A stretch of 64,000 nucleotides of DNA from Cerrena zonata (taxonomy: Eukaryota > Basidiomycota > Agaricomycetes > Polyporales > Cerrenaceae): the NCBI GenBank assembly GCA_038087015.1, contig JASBNA010000040.1, positions 372,001-436,000 on the forward strand, written 5' to 3'. The notes below the pieces were generated by a model. That model was not told where the DNA came from. It made no database searches and saw only the letters and a list, made by a program, of their open reading frames with translations. Position 1 is the first letter of the stretch. Each line of letters begins with the position of its first letter. Below, piece after piece: positions 1 through 12,345 of the stretch. The position numbers and the translations under genes were made by a program.

Positions 1-1167
1 TCATGGCTCTCGGTACGTTGACACTTTAGACTTTATTATTTATTTGAAGCTAACGAGTATTTGCATTACTACAGTTGCCTTTATCTCGATCGCGATAGCG
101 CAGACTTACATGGTGATCCGCTACAAGGGTTACTACATGCTTGCCATGCTCATCGCTGAATTCAGTAAGTCACTTCATTATCCCACACTATAGTCTGCCT
201 CCTAACCGATGCCTATTTTCTAGCCTTCACCGCGGGTATCGCCCTCCGTATCCCTCTTCACGACGACCCTACAAAGTTGGGCCTCTACGTCGCCGAAAAC
301 TCCCTCATCGTCCTTTCGCCAGTCGGTTTCATTGCTGCAAACTATGTTCTCCTTGGACGACTGTCGAGATGGTTAAAGTGCAATAACTACATGCTCATTC
401 GCCCTGAACGGATCACTATATTCTTCGTGGCCTCTGATGTTATCACTTTCTTCGTCCAGGTATGTTTCTGACGCCATTGATCCTGATATGGATGATTGCT
501 CATTATTTTTCCGTGCTATTAGGCTGCAGGTGGAGGTATCTCTGCTTCTGGCGATGCGTCCAAGGGAAAACTCGGCGCCCGAGTACGTATTCAGACTGTC
601 TTCCTTTTACCGTTATATTAACATTCTTGTGATATAGATTTTCCTCGTCGGATTGATCCTTCAAGCCGTCTCATTCCTCTTCTTCACCGTCATGTACATT
701 CAATTCCTTTACCGCGTCCGTTCCAACGACCCCCGTATCTGGAGTCGCGACGCCGGTAAAGGCATTTTGAACGACTGGCGCGCTCTCGCTGCTGCCCTCT
801 TCGCCAGCTGTATCTTCATCCTCGTACGTCTTCTTCACATTCCCGTCACACTTCCTATCTCATTTCCTCATGTCTACTTGAATAGATCCGATCAGTATAC
901 CGTATCGCGGAACTCAGCCAAGGCTACCGCGGTTCCATCGCCAAGAACGAAGCCATCTTCTACCTCTTTGATGTCCTCATGCTCTTCCACGCCGTCATGG
1001 TCTACACCCCATTCTGGCCAGGAAGGTTCATCCCCGACAAGAAGGAGATGGAGCGACAAGCGGCAGAAGAACACTACAAGGAGTCACCTACTACCATCGC
1101 CACGCTGCCACCCAGTGTTCAGGGCTCACATATCCAATTGGACCATATGGGACGCCCCTTGGTCTAG
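1..1167 (+). CDS. RTA1-like seven-TM protein (5' end outside window)
   Basis: Partial gene of the RTA1 family, fungal plasma-membrane proteins of the RTA1/RSB1 type linked to sphingoid-base and lipid-toxicant export. Exons read: 1-12, 75-164, 224-459, 523-582, 638-823, 886-1167; stop at 1165-1167. Typical family stretches are visible: a helix ending MVIRYKGYYMLAML, then FTAGIALRIPLH, then the conserved block around LSPVGFIAANYVLLGRLSRW, a TFFVQAAGGGIS turn and a C-terminal helix with YTPFWPGRFIP. Intron positions are the same as in the gene at 6598, so the two are close paralogues; the missing part should be about 50 residues with a signal peptide. The C-terminal tail is hydrophilic and differs between paralogues. 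The family is clear; the transported substrate cannot be told. Confidence 0.9.
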
Positions 1168-1816
1168 ATGGTTGTTTATTGAAATAGCGGTGTATTTTTA
1201 TACCACATCATTTGTGGGGGGAAACCGAGTTGCGGGGTTGTGTTGAGATGATGATGGACTTGCTCTCATGGCTGTCTTTTCTTCTTTTGCTTTGAATTTT
1301 TATGTGATATTTTAGAACCATGTTTAACGGACTTCTCTTCACGAATTATAATGTGTTTGGGGCAACGAATATATCTTATGGCGGAATATCATGTTTAGTC
1401 TTTGAACCTGACACTCCCTAACAACATAGATGGCTCAAGGCGTCTTTTCACTCAATCTCTGAATCTTAGGCGTCATGGCCACGCGCTCGAGGTAACCACC
1501 GCAGCTAAATATAACTCAACGCTGTGCGTGTTCCAAGTGCCAACGTTCAATAATGCCGGGAAGAAGAGGGGAGAAGGATGACTCTATGTCTATATATTTA
1601 TTGAGTTTAGTGTACTACATACTGATAGTAGCAGATAGTCCCGAGTGTTGTAAGTCACTTGAAGTACGTTCAAACCAAGTAAGACTAGTATAATGTATAT
1701 TCCTACACCATTAACGCATAAGCATTAACAAGAAGCGATAGTTGATAATGTCCAGACCCCAAGAATGTAATCACGAAACATATCAAGAAATTCTAATACG
1801 TTCAATTCGAGATCGC
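1168..1816. other. Intergenic region between convergent RTA1 genes
   Basis: The 3' ends of two convergent RTA1 genes face each other here. AT-rich flanks with no ORF that looks real, no tRNA and no repeat were seen. Presumably it holds both 3' UTRs and polyadenylation signals. Confidence 0.6.
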
Positions 1817-3137
1817 CTAATTCTCCACTGGCAATCTCTCGTTCACTCCCTCCACCCTTTCACTACCGGTCGCGCTTGATGTCGCTTTCTCCTCGTCTCT
1901 CGCTCCGGCTCCCTCCAACTTCCACTTCTCCTCCAACGCCTTCAGCTCTTCAATATCGGGGACGTATCTTCCCGGCCAGAACGGCACATAGATAGCAATC
2001 GCGATGAAAAGTGGGAGTGTGTCGAGTCCGTAGAAGAAGGCTTCGGTTGTGGCGAGATGACCGAGGTAGCCTTCTGAGAGTTCGATCGTTCTGTAGAGGG
2101 ATCGGATCTATGTAATGTAAGAATCGAACGTTAATCGTGTGAGTGGTGGGAGATAAATGCAATACGCACAAGGATGCCAATACAGCTGATGACCATCGCC
2201 ATCGCCAACGATCTCCAATCCTGCAAGAATGGCTTTCCTTGATCTCTGCTCCAAGCAGTTGGCTCGAGTTTGTAGACTCTCAAGAGGAAACGAACATAGA
2301 GGATCGAGAAGAAGAGGAAGGAGACGAGTTGGAGAGCAAGACCAGCAAGGAAGATTCGGGAGCCGGTAAGAGAGGTCGAAGCTTTGTTTGATACAGAGAC
2401 AGAACCGCCTGCTGCCTATACGTAGACTCAGTATTGTGATATACGGGACTGAAAGGACGCAAGTGAAATGACTAACCTGAACCAAGAACGTGACTACATC
2501 AGACATAACGAATACCAATGTGATCTTCTGTGGCCGAATCAAAAGGTGCCTGTCACATCTCAACCATCTTGATAGTCTGCCAAGCAAGACGTAGTTGGCA
2601 GCGATGAACCCGCATGGGGAGAGAACAACAAAGAGATATTCGGCGATGTAGATTCCTTTGCTTTCCGGCTGGGCGTGTAAGCCGAAACGAAGACCTAAGC
2701 CAACGCAGAATGCTGTGAAGGAAGAGGTAAATGGAAATTGATGTTGTGAGAGGCTCGGGACATACTGTATGATGCAATCACCATCGCGAGCATGGATTTG
2801 CCTCCGATCTTCCATGTCAAGAACGTTTGTGCGAGCGCGACGAGCAGAATCAATGCTATAAGAAGGTACCATTTGAAGATTATCAGTTAGCTGTCAGAAC
2901 AAGTTCGGAATCCCACGTACCAAAAGCGACCGAGGTCAAAGCGTTAGAAGCGATGTATCGAAGTGGATTGTAGATATCATGTGCAGGATCTGCATACGGG
3001 TCTGCAGGTCTCGGAGGAAGCGATGTTTGTGCGTATGTGGAAGAAGTCAGGGCCAGAACGAGGATCGCTATTGAGAGGATCCGTGTGTAGTTTGATATAC
3101 TAGAAGGCTTCTTCACGGGAAGAAGTTTCGAAATCAT
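1817..3137 (-). CDS. RTA1-like seven-TM protein, second paralogue
   Basis: Complete RTA1-family gene of about 359 residues. Exons on the minus strand: 2921-3137, 2766-2855, 2477-2712, 2170-2415, 1817-2107; the total of 1080 nt is a whole number of codons. The N-terminus has a hydrophobic stretch (residues about 18-36, ending SSTYAQ) that looks like a signal peptide, as in many RTA1 proteins. Conserved blocks include KGIYIAEYLFVVLSPCGF, AANYVLLGRLSRWLRCD, TFLVQAAGG and YVPFWPGRYVPDIEEL. The cytoplasmic tail is charged (Glu/Lys/Arg) and ends PVEN. Compared with the genes at 1 and 6598 it lacks the intron inside the GGGxS loop, so it is the more distant paralogue. Role in lipid or toxicant export is inferred from the family only. 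Confidence 0.92.
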
Positions 3138-6100
3138 GATCGGCTACTATAAACCCTTGATCGACTATTAAGTGAACAGAGTTTAGAGTAAGGCAAGGGT
3201 CCTTGAGGCGAAGAGTAGGTGGAGGTCAAGACGAAAGACGAGGGACGCTTAAAGCTATGGGGGTTGACGCAGGCTGACGGCTTGTGGGGCGAGGGAATTA
3301 CGGAGGTAGCCTCGGATCGAGGCTACGAATTGTAAGCAAGCCCGATACAAGCCCTAGAGTGTCGAGGGAATAATTATAAGTGATATCCGAGGAACCTTAT
3401 GGTATCGAGGACATATCGAGGAAATGGAGCCCACGCCCGGGGTGATTGGGCCTTCATCGCTATTGGAGATCTACGCGTCAGACCAACCGAGTTGTGCAGT
3501 ATCTCGAACGTGTATTGAACCAAAGTGGAACGATGAACATGTACGCCGCACAAGAATGCCACCATTGCTGTCTAGAAGACTGAGCATAGCTGCCTATATC
3601 GCGACAGACTCGCAGATGTTCTCAAATAAAACCAGAGAGATCTGGCCAAGGGTGTTGTGAGCGAATGAGAGGATGACAAGCTGGATCGGGGCGCCTGCTT
3701 CCGTGATGTGCCTGGTCGGAGCGTCACCAAAAGCCAACGCCTTCTCTCGCCTATCCTTATCAGCGTCATCATCCCCCGAGCTCACCGAGATAAGATAAGA
3801 TGCGACTGCGCTTCTTCAGACTTCAAGTTCAAGTGTAAGTTCAAGTTCGGGCTGGTATTTGGTCAAAATGAGCGACACGCTCTCTTTATTTCGAGTCTAT
3901 CTAACGGTGAGACGTGGTAGAATTGAATATAATGATATACTCACTAAGTTACATGTTAACAAGCTGGCATACTAGCTACTACATTGACTTGACGTCGCCA
4001 CGACTAGTAGGTAGTAGGCATGGATAATCATGCCGACAACCAGAGGGGCGCGCGGTTTCCTTGAAGGCCGTGAAGATTTCTCCCATGAACGCCGGAAAGC
4101 GAATCGCGTTGACTGCAGCACGCTAGCAATAGTCTTTCGCGTTATTAGAGGAAAACCCGACGGTAGTGTACCTTTGGAGCCACTTGTGACACAAACCTGT
4201 TCATACCTGTTCATACACATGAACCAGTACACGAATGTAAGTACATGCGGCGATGAGAAGACGATACTGAACTTACACAATACTTGATCAGTAGCAACTT
4301 CCGGGTGGAGATTACTTGTGCCATTAGTTCCTCTGGAGCCAGTCCTTCCCCACGCAAGGCTCAGCTTCCTGTAGTCTGCCTATGTGAGACTACCGTAGAG
4401 TCCTTGGTGCGATGGTTCGCCTCTGGTGACAACTCCAGCTCCTTTGTAGTAAGTGTCAAATGAAATAAAGTACGTGGGCTAGAAACGGGGGCGCTCTACG
4501 CTGAACGTTAATGTTGCTAGCGCGACAAAACGATGGTTCCAGAAATGCAAGAACTAACCTCCAATTTCTATTCCCATCAAACAAATCGGACGACAAACTA
4601 GGTCCTAGCTGGTTCCGCCGATCCACATAATACCCCTTGTCCGCCGGGACTGTGCACCTGAGGGAGGCTAGCAAATTCGTCTACGAAGGTTTGACTTGAC
4701 AGAGCATCCGGTAGATGGCCGTGAGGGACCGGTGTTGGGCGTGGTGGGAAGAGCCCTGGCAGAAACTGAGGAGATTGGAGGTTGGTGTAATTGTAAACGG
4801 GGGTATTCAAGAGATGAGGACCACTGAGGTCCTCTTGGTCCAGTGGGGTCACCGTTACAGCGTGGCTTCCATTCCGTAATGTGTGTTGAACCTAATAGCT
4901 CTTCGCTTCTGAATATCAAGCTGGACAACATCCTGGGATCCGGAAACGAGGCGCTCCTACGCCCAATCGTACGGCAACCTCACGACCGACTGGTGTTCCT
5001 AGAGATAGAGGACTGACCTGGGATCCACATCCCCATCATTCCCATTCAGAAGGTGACGGCCGCCTTCCTCGTGATCCACTGGTCGTTTCGACGCGCCGAA
5101 CTGCTGTCTGCGCCGGAATTGAGCGGATGGGAATGTAAAGCCTATGTACCACCTAGTTTTTCCGAGTCGGACGAATACGACGGAGAAGCACTGATATGGG
5201 CTCGGTGGAGGAGAACCGCCAGTAGGTCGAACGTAAGGTGACAGCCTGAGTGCCAGTGACCCTCTGGTCGACGCCAGAAGGTGGGTGTGTAGACGGAAGG
5301 CAAGTGGTGAGTTGGCAATCGTTACGTGTTGTGACTGGATGGCTGCTTAAGGTATGGTGGAGGAACCTGCAGATTGGTCTAGCCCATTGCGTCGGAAGAA
5401 CCATAGGATCTTTATCCAACATTAACAAAAAGCTATCGGAGAGTCTCCCGCATTGTCTCCCGGTACCAATATTAATTACATACCACCACATGTTGTCCGG
5501 ACTCCTCCAGGACATGTTCTGACCGTGACATGTTGAAGGCCGGTGAGTTACCTCAAGAAATTATTTACCCAACATTGTTCAAGTTTCGAAGGCGTAAAAT
5601 TTTGGGCGTAGAAGAACGTAATACGTAGTACAAGGGAGAAGACGAACGGTCGCTAGCCCTATCTATCGCCGTCCAACCATGAACACACTCATCGCAGCAT
5701 CGCTCTCAGACAAACTGCGACTTCCTGACATCTAGACATCAAACAACCGATACAACACTCCTATTGACCAGAATAGACACAAGGCCTGCGCCTGTCTGCG
5801 CGCAGTGCAATACCGGCGGGAGGAATAGAACATCCTTTCCTCATGTTTTGATTTCCGAAATGATAACATTGCTGCACAGCAGGCAGGACCATAGTCCTCC
5901 ATAGTCGACAACTTGTGTTCAATTCCTCGGAGCCGTGCACAGCATGCGCAGTTCCTGTTTCTCGATACCCTTTTTACTGCGATCTCGGTTTCATTTTTTC
6001 ATTGCCAAGGGGCTCGTCGATCGTCGATCTATCAAAAGGCTTCAACACCCGCACCATCGGGATCTAAACGCCCATGGCGTGCTCTTTCTTCACTTTCCTT

Positions 6101-6597
6101 CATGTCCATAAAAGGAGAAAGGACGCTGATTCCCGCCACATACGGGCCGCAGGTACAGTCATCGTGCTGACACAAGGCTGGGAACTCAACTCCGAGAAGG
6201 CTGCGGTTGGATAGTGTTCCACATTCACAACGGGGGCAAACAACAGGTCGGTGCTGTGCTTTTCCTTGGAGGCGATGACCGGTCCATTTGTTGGTCGGTT
6301 AGTGTATAGATTTTCCAGCTCTTCTATTGTTGGCATGTTGCATGGACTGCCCAGGATGTTTGACGAGAAATTAACAAACTCATTGAATCATTCCGCAGAA
6401 AGATGAAGGTGATAAAAGGGAACGGCCCTCGAGATGGTGGCTCCTCACCCCCTCTTTCATTCTTCCAACTTCAACTCTCCAGCCTTCTTAACCCCCCTCA
6501 TCCCCGCTCTTCATTTACGGCAGGCAGCTTTTGATAAGTTTTCGCCTTCCTGCTTGTCCCACCAATATTGTTTCCTCTCTTCTGCATCTCTCCAACA
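3138..6597. other. 3.5 kb region without a recognisable gene
   Basis: Many short overlapping frames but no continuous coding structure that I recognise. Two stretches are slightly suggestive: a minus-strand frame at 4598-4852, rich in Pro/His/Leu, and a minus-strand frame starting with a proper ATG at 6336 (MPTIEELENLYTNRPTN and on, to 6100). Neither resembles a known family or joins convincingly to neighbours by GT-AG splicing. They may be decayed genes. The last 100 bases before 6598 are pyrimidine-rich, as expected for a fungal promoter. Confidence 0.5.
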
Positions 6598-7891
6598 ATG
6601 ATGAACCGACTATCATCATCCCTTCTGTTCCTTCTCGCCTCAGCCTACACCACCCTCGCCGCCTCATCTAACGAACTCGTATCGCGAGAATATACCAATC
6701 CCGACCCTGCCAACGATCCCAAAAATCTCCTTGGATATGTTCCTCAGAAAAAATACACTTACATGGCACTCCGTACGTCTACCCGGAACATTGTTCATCA
6801 TTCCTCGCAGTTTAACCAACAATAAACTCTTACAGTTGCCTTTGGGTCCATCGCGGCAACACAGACATATCTGATGGTCCGTTACAAGGGTTTCTTCATG
6901 CTTGCTATGCTCATCTGCGAGTTCAGTAAGTTGCAGACCTTCCCTTGTTGTTTTCAATGTTACCTAACTATCCTTGCATCGTAGCTTTTGCCGCTGGTAT
7001 CGCTCTCCGATTGCTTCTTCACAACGACCCGACCAGAATGGGGATCTACATCGCTGAAAACTCTCTCGTCGTCCTCTCGCCAGTCGGTTTCATCGCCGCA
7101 AACTACGTTCTCCTTGGCCGAATGGCTAGATGGCTAAAGTGCAACTCATACATGCTCGTCCGCCCTGAACGTGTCACTTTGTTCTTTGTGACATCCGATG
7201 TTGTAACTTTCTTCGTCCAGGTATGTTTCGAACGTCATTCTACTAGATCGATTTATGCTTACAGTCATTTTGTGTCTCATTAGGCTTCAGGAGGAGGTCT
7301 CTCTGCCGCTGGTGCTGACAAGGCCGAGCTTGGTGCCAAAGTACGTTCTCCTGTCCTAATACCATTCTTCGACTCTTCCACTAACATGGTTCCCCCCTTC
7401 TAATAGGTCTTCCTTGTTGGCCTGATCCTTCAAGCAATCTCCTTCGTCTTCTTCACCATCATGTACATCCACTTCCTCATCAATGTCAAGAAGCATGAAT
7501 CCAGAATCTGGAACCGTGATGCTGGCAACGGTATGTTGAAGGACTGGCGTGGTCTCGCTGGTGCTCTCTTCGCCAGCTGTGTCTTCATCCTCGTACGTCT
7601 TAACCCCCTCTTCCTATTTTCTATCAACTTTGTATCTTACTGGTTCTTGCTCCATTATAGATTCGATCAGTATACCGTATTGCCGAACTCAGCCAGGGTT
7701 ATGGTGGTGCCATCTCAAAGAACGAAACTCTCTTCTACCTCTTCGATGTCCTCATGCTCTTCCACGCCGTCATGGTCTACACACCATTCTGGCCTGGCAA
7801 GTTCATCCCCAGCAAACACGACATGGAGATGGAAGCTCTCAAGAGTCACGATTCTTCGGAGAACTTGGCGGCGTACAAGGGCAGAGTCTAA
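6598..7891 (+). CDS. RTA1-like seven-TM protein, third paralogue
   Basis: Complete RTA1-family gene of about 324 residues. Exons: 6598-6772, 6836-6925, 6985-7220, 7284-7340, 7407-7592, 7661-7891 (975 nt, in frame). Two tandem ATGs open the frame (6598 and 6601); either could be used. The N-terminus carries a signal peptide (hydrophobic residues about 5-20, then AASSNELVSR). Conserved blocks: MVRYKGFFMLAMLICEF, FAAGIALRLLLH, LSPVGFIAANYVLLGRMARW, TFFVQASGGGLS, and VYTPFWPGKFIP near the end. It has the same intron positions as the partial gene at 1-1167, which points to a recent duplication. Family function is lipid or toxicant export at the plasma membrane; the actual substrate is unknown. Confidence 0.94.
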
Positions 7892-8980
7892 ACCCTGAAC
7901 CCTTTCCTGAAGAAAAGTCTGCTACATGTGTATATTATCTTCGATCATAGACTCGGGTTCGTGGGTCATAGTTACCGCTGCGGCGGTGATGGCTGGTGAT
8001 TAGTGCCATATTTATTCTTGTTATCTCCCAGACTTCGAGTTGGGTAGATATGGACGCTTTTTTTTACGATTTCCCTTTTTACTCGGTATTATAGATCTCC
8101 CTCTTAAAATGGACTTTTGTCACAACCCAATCCGCTCGTTTACGAAATTATCAACATGTTTGATATTATACTCCTGGGTCAATGTGTGAGGGAATGCGGG
8201 CATTCTCTACTCACATTGACGTTACCAGGAAAGATCTCGGTTGAATAAATTTATTTACCAACTGGGATTTCCACTGAGGGGGTGTCAACGCGATATAACA
8301 TCCGAAGCCTTCCAACTACTTTGATTACCAAAAACCGACTTCAGTGGCACCAACGACTACGGTTTCTACACCATGCTTCTAATGCATACCAACCGATTGG
8401 CTGACTGTGATTGCCGGACACGCCACCGCTTCTTTTCGGGTCACACCTTGCTTGGAATCTTGTACGTTTGGAGTATCGTAACTATGACTCGTTCACAACC
8501 CTGAACGTCTATGGCTTCACCTGACTTTCTGTGATGAGTCATCACCGTCGTTCTCAGATAGTATCCACAGGGTAGAAACCATCATCCCGTCATATGTGGC
8601 CCAGTACTAGCACTAACGCAAAGCTGCTTCATCATTTTTCTTCTCCTTCGTACACCGCCTTACTCTAGAGCTTCCAGGTGAAATACTTTACCTTATCACA
8701 ATTCAGGTTTGAAATTTCTAATCGGAACAAAGCGAGTGTCGATAATTGGGACGCCACATATTGGGACCGGCTTCAGAAGAGCTAGCAGAGAACATGTCTC
8801 TATTCATGAGATGGCAAGGCTTTTAATACAGGGTTGTTCTATTCATGATGGGTTTCCGATGTGAGGAGGAAATGATCCCCACTGTGATTGTTATCGATGG
8901 TGTATTTTGAACGAGATTCTATATCGGGTAAGCGGCTTGAGGGTGCTACATAATAACAACAAACAGACTCGCCTAACATT
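7892..8980. other. Intergenic region, no gene seen
   Basis: Contains the 3' flank of the RTA1 gene and then mixed sequence with no ORF of note on either strand and no obvious repeat. Confidence 0.5.
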
Positions 8981-10352
8981 ATGCATGAGCACCAAACTCA
9001 TAACTGTGACTCAGAGACTTTGTTGACAGCATTTTACTTCAGTTTTGTTCAGGACGTGGCACTATCGATCATGCAAGATTCTAAAATTGAGCCTTTAAAT
9101 ACACCTTCCAACACCTCGGATCTCGGCGAACCTGCGACTCAGCTTAGCTGCCCTGTTTATCTAAATCCAGAATTTCAGTACAACTCTGTAGCATTCAGAA
9201 CGGCACATGCAGCACAGAAGAACTAGTCAAACAAGCAGGGGTGCTAATAGAGAGCTTTGCTACTCGCGATGATAGAGTCTTCACGTACAACGGTGCGATA
9301 GTCTACCTTAACCAGGTGATAAAGGCTATGATGTTTCATGCAAACAATGCTGGAGGTGAAGCTTCTCAATGCTATGTTGCTCCTGCTGTCATAGCGAGTG
9401 ACAAATTTGGCTCGATAAATAGCTCACGAATCCTTGGTATCGTTTGGGTTACTCATTTCCTATACATATGTGAGTACCATTTATTATCGCAGAGAAGGCA
9501 GGAGTTATTAACTGTCGCAGTTAAGTCAAGTGCCCGACGCGATCTAGAAAAAAAACCGTATACACAATCTCTCACATGCTCCCACCGACACGGAATACGC
9601 TAGGAATCGAACGGCGTTCAGAGAAGCTGCTTGCCAGTTTTTTTGGTTAACAACGGTCGTTCTGGTCTCAAATCCCGCGTTCTAGATTCTTGAAAGAGAT
9701 GGATATGAATGCAATGTGTCTGGGATGAAAGATTTCGAACATCCCGATAAGGTCGGATATTTTGACTTGCAGGCAGTTCATATTCTGCCTAGTTAATTCG
9801 CTGAAACTGACTAGGATCCTTTGTGTGTAAGTGGTTTTGACCATGCACTATTGCAAGCCTCCAATCGCGTATCTCTTTCCAGTGTATTCCCTCAAGAGTG
9901 ACGCAAGACATCTTTCATAACTTCACTCGTCTCAGGGCAGATTTCATTACTTACTTTGACGACACCTCTAATGGGGTCCTCCTTGACCTCAATTCAATGG
10001 TCGGGTTCAATAGATTTTAGTGGTGCCTTGAGAAAATCGAAGGTGGTGACAACACTCAGTGACAAGGTTACAGCCCTAAAAGAATCCTTTCGCAGCAGGA
10101 GAACGAATACAGGGTCAAGATCTATGAGAAAAATAGTACTGGCCTCATATTTCGCAAGCCGGATAGACCAAATGATCCTCCAATGATATTCGAAAACAAA
10201 ACTAGGACGATTCTATCACTGAGAACACGGAAGAAGCGTCGTACTCACGATATACCTGATTCTCGGTTTCTTGCCATCCATGCTGCCCTCGCTGGTATTC
10301 TACACATGAGTGGCATAGTCAGTGCACGCTCTGCGATAAGCTTGTGAGTAAG
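8981..10352 (+). pseudogene. HNH-nuclease-family gene remnant
   Basis: Pieces of one protein can be followed in order on the plus strand: the ATG frame from 8981; CSTEELVKQAGVLIE to about 9460; AFREA near 9615; ILERDGYECNVSGM followed by LQAVHILP at about 9688-9790; NGVLLDLN near 9970; EYRVKIYEKN near 10107; and SRFLAIHAALAGILHMSG ending near 10315. The RDGYxCxxSG and (A)HILP blocks and the LALHAAxAxxLHMSG ending are typical of the expanded agaricomycete HNH-endonuclease-domain family, in which the His of HILP sits in the HNH motif. The frame is broken by in-frame TAG and TGA codons (about 10018 and 10060) and by frame changes I could not turn into clean introns, so it is called a pseudogene. 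An unusual intron set is the alternative. Confidence 0.55.
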
Positions 10353-11186
10353 TATCGATTTGAAGAGTCGGTCGATGTGATTCGCTGAGAAAACTTAGAA
10401 CATGCTATATTGCATTTTTGGAACTTGGGAAGAGTATATTGTCTATGTTTAAAGACCAAGAGTCGACTGAAAGTTGGCTTTTGGCTATCACGTATGTAAG
10501 CTATAATGATAATGTGACATGTTGACATGTCAATGATGTTTCTTTGACATACTTGTGCGTGTCGAGACAGTCGGGGCTAGTTAGTCAGAAGCACTTTCGT
10601 TTGTGTTTTTGGGCAAGGTTCCGATTGTCGATCAATCACATTCTGTGAATTCAGGTGAATACGTGACTCCTTTCCAAGAAGTGGAGTCATTCTACAAGAA
10701 ACTGTCTTTGACTAGTAAAAGTGTACACGATACATAGAGACTACAATGAAGCAACAAGGGAAAGAGAAAATCCGAAATCAAGAAAAGCACAATGCCGAGA
10801 AATGCAACACGGGCAAGGTTCTTGAGGTAGGGTACATACATACATATATAATGTTACATTGCGCATGACCGGAAGGCAAGATAACGACGAGGCAGGCAAT
10901 TGGGTGATGAGGATATACACATGAGAGGAAGACGGGACGAGTTATGAAAAGAGAGGGAGGGATGGGGAGAGGTCGAGCCGTTCGTAAAGGTCGTATAGAG
11001 ATCGTGACTGAGGAAATCGAGGATCCTTTATCCGAACCCAAGAAAGGAACTGAAAGAAATGATGAATGCAAAAATCCCGATAGGACGAAATCAAGAACGA
11101 GATGTGCAATGTGGAGCATGGGTAGAAGATAGTATTCAGAATTCAAGAAAATGATAGAGATAGATAGAAACTCTTGAAATTGTCGT
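10353..11186. other. Intergenic region with a short inverted repeat
   Basis: No gene recognised. At 10515-10532 lies TGACATGT-TG-ACATGTCA, an 8-bp inverted repeat that also contains a direct TGACATGT repeat. The rest is 3' flank of the minus-strand gene that ends at 11187. Confidence 0.4.
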
Positions 11187-12345
11187 TCAGAGTCTGTGAA
11201 CGGTAAGAACGGCTACTTTGCCATCCTGAGGAATTGCGTGGTTGACACCTATTTTGGGGGAAGAAAGACGTCATAATCAATGTCGATAACTTAGTCCGGG
11301 ATAGAGGCTTGATAGGATTCGCTGTAGACAAAGATAAAGCGGGGGACATACCGTGCTTGCCTTTCGGCAACAAGCCTTCTCGCCACTCGACCTCGGCGCG
11401 CCACCACATACCACTCCAGTAGCTACCGGAAGTGGCGCGTTCAACCATGAAATCACGACCGAGATTGTATCCATCGTCCTCGATCTTGTGGTTCTTTGAC
11501 GAATCCTACATGAAAGAGAAAAGAAGCTCATTAGAAAGGGTAAGGGATGGCTATATGCGCTCTTTGCATACCTTTTCCTTTGAAGCACTGATAAAATCAT
11601 GTCAGTTCTGTATCAGAAAGGACATCATAGCACCAAGGCAACACTTACCCGATGAACCAAGCGCCACTATTCGCTAGCGTTCCGTTCTGTCTCCAAGCTC
11701 TGAAATGATGACCACCTCTCACGCTCTCCCAGCATGTTCCGCCGATGGGGAAATAGTATTGACGGGCGAGGAAGTGCTCGTCTTTGCGTCCAAGACCATC
11801 ACCGAGATCGGCTTCATGGATGTGTCCGTAGTGTAGGCCGAGACATTCTTCGGAGAAGCCAATGGATCTAAAGTGGTGCGATCATAAGCATATGAGTTAC
11901 GAGAGGAAGAGTGGAAGGAGACGTACTTGGCGTATATGTGAAGACCTGTTTCCGTGAGGATGTAGGGGTCGGACAGGGATGAGATGATTAGGTTGAGAGG
12001 CTCGCCCAGACGTTTGGTAGTAAACTGGAAACCATGTCGGATCGGCGTTAGTATCCATATGAATTAGAGCGTACCCTTGTTGTACACCACACGCGCAACA
12101 ACACAAAATTCATGGATAAGGATAGAGGTACATACATCAAGCAGCCTCCCTCCATTTAACCTCGGGTCGACCCAGCCCTCAGTGTCGTTCGTAGGCGGTA
12201 GCTCACCGTTCTTGTAGTCGTACGGTTTGGTGATGACAGGGGAGTTGAGAATCAATTGATTAGATTCGGGGTCGCCGAGAGGAGAAGAGATAGAGAGGGG
12301 GACGAGAGTCGTGACGAGAAATGCGAGAGAGGCGTGGAGGAGCAT
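11187..12345 (-). CDS. Conserved secreted protein of unknown function
   Basis: Six-exon gene, about 252 residues: 12136-12345, 11927-12024, 11649-11867, a 16-nt micro-exon 11572-11587, 11352-11505, 11187-11248 (759 nt, in frame). The start at 12345 gives MLLHASLAFLVTTLVPLSISS, a clear signal peptide; a frame extending to 12360 begins with TTG and is not used. The mature protein has strongly patterned, aromatic-rich sequence: ETGLHIYAKSIGFSEECLG, LHYGHIHEADLGDGLGRK, ARQYYFPIGGTCWESVRGG, HHFRAWRQNGTLANSGAWF, MWWRAEVEWREGLLPKG and a VAVLTVHRL end. Two Cys (ECLG and TCWE) may pair. I do not recognise a named domain; the pattern suggests a conserved fungal secreted, possibly carbohydrate-active or cell-wall, protein, but that is only a guess. 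Presence of a micro-exon is notable. Confidence 0.85.

Noticed and set aside
2108..2872. 254-codon minus-strand frame as a gene of its own
   Set aside because: It runs through introns of the RTA1 gene; conserved blocks appear only when the introns are removed.
9590..9625. gaatcgaac, a T-loop-like sequence for a minus-strand tRNA
   Set aside because: The flanking bases do not form the 5-bp T stem and no D-arm is found; it lies in the HNH-nuclease remnant (AFREA region).
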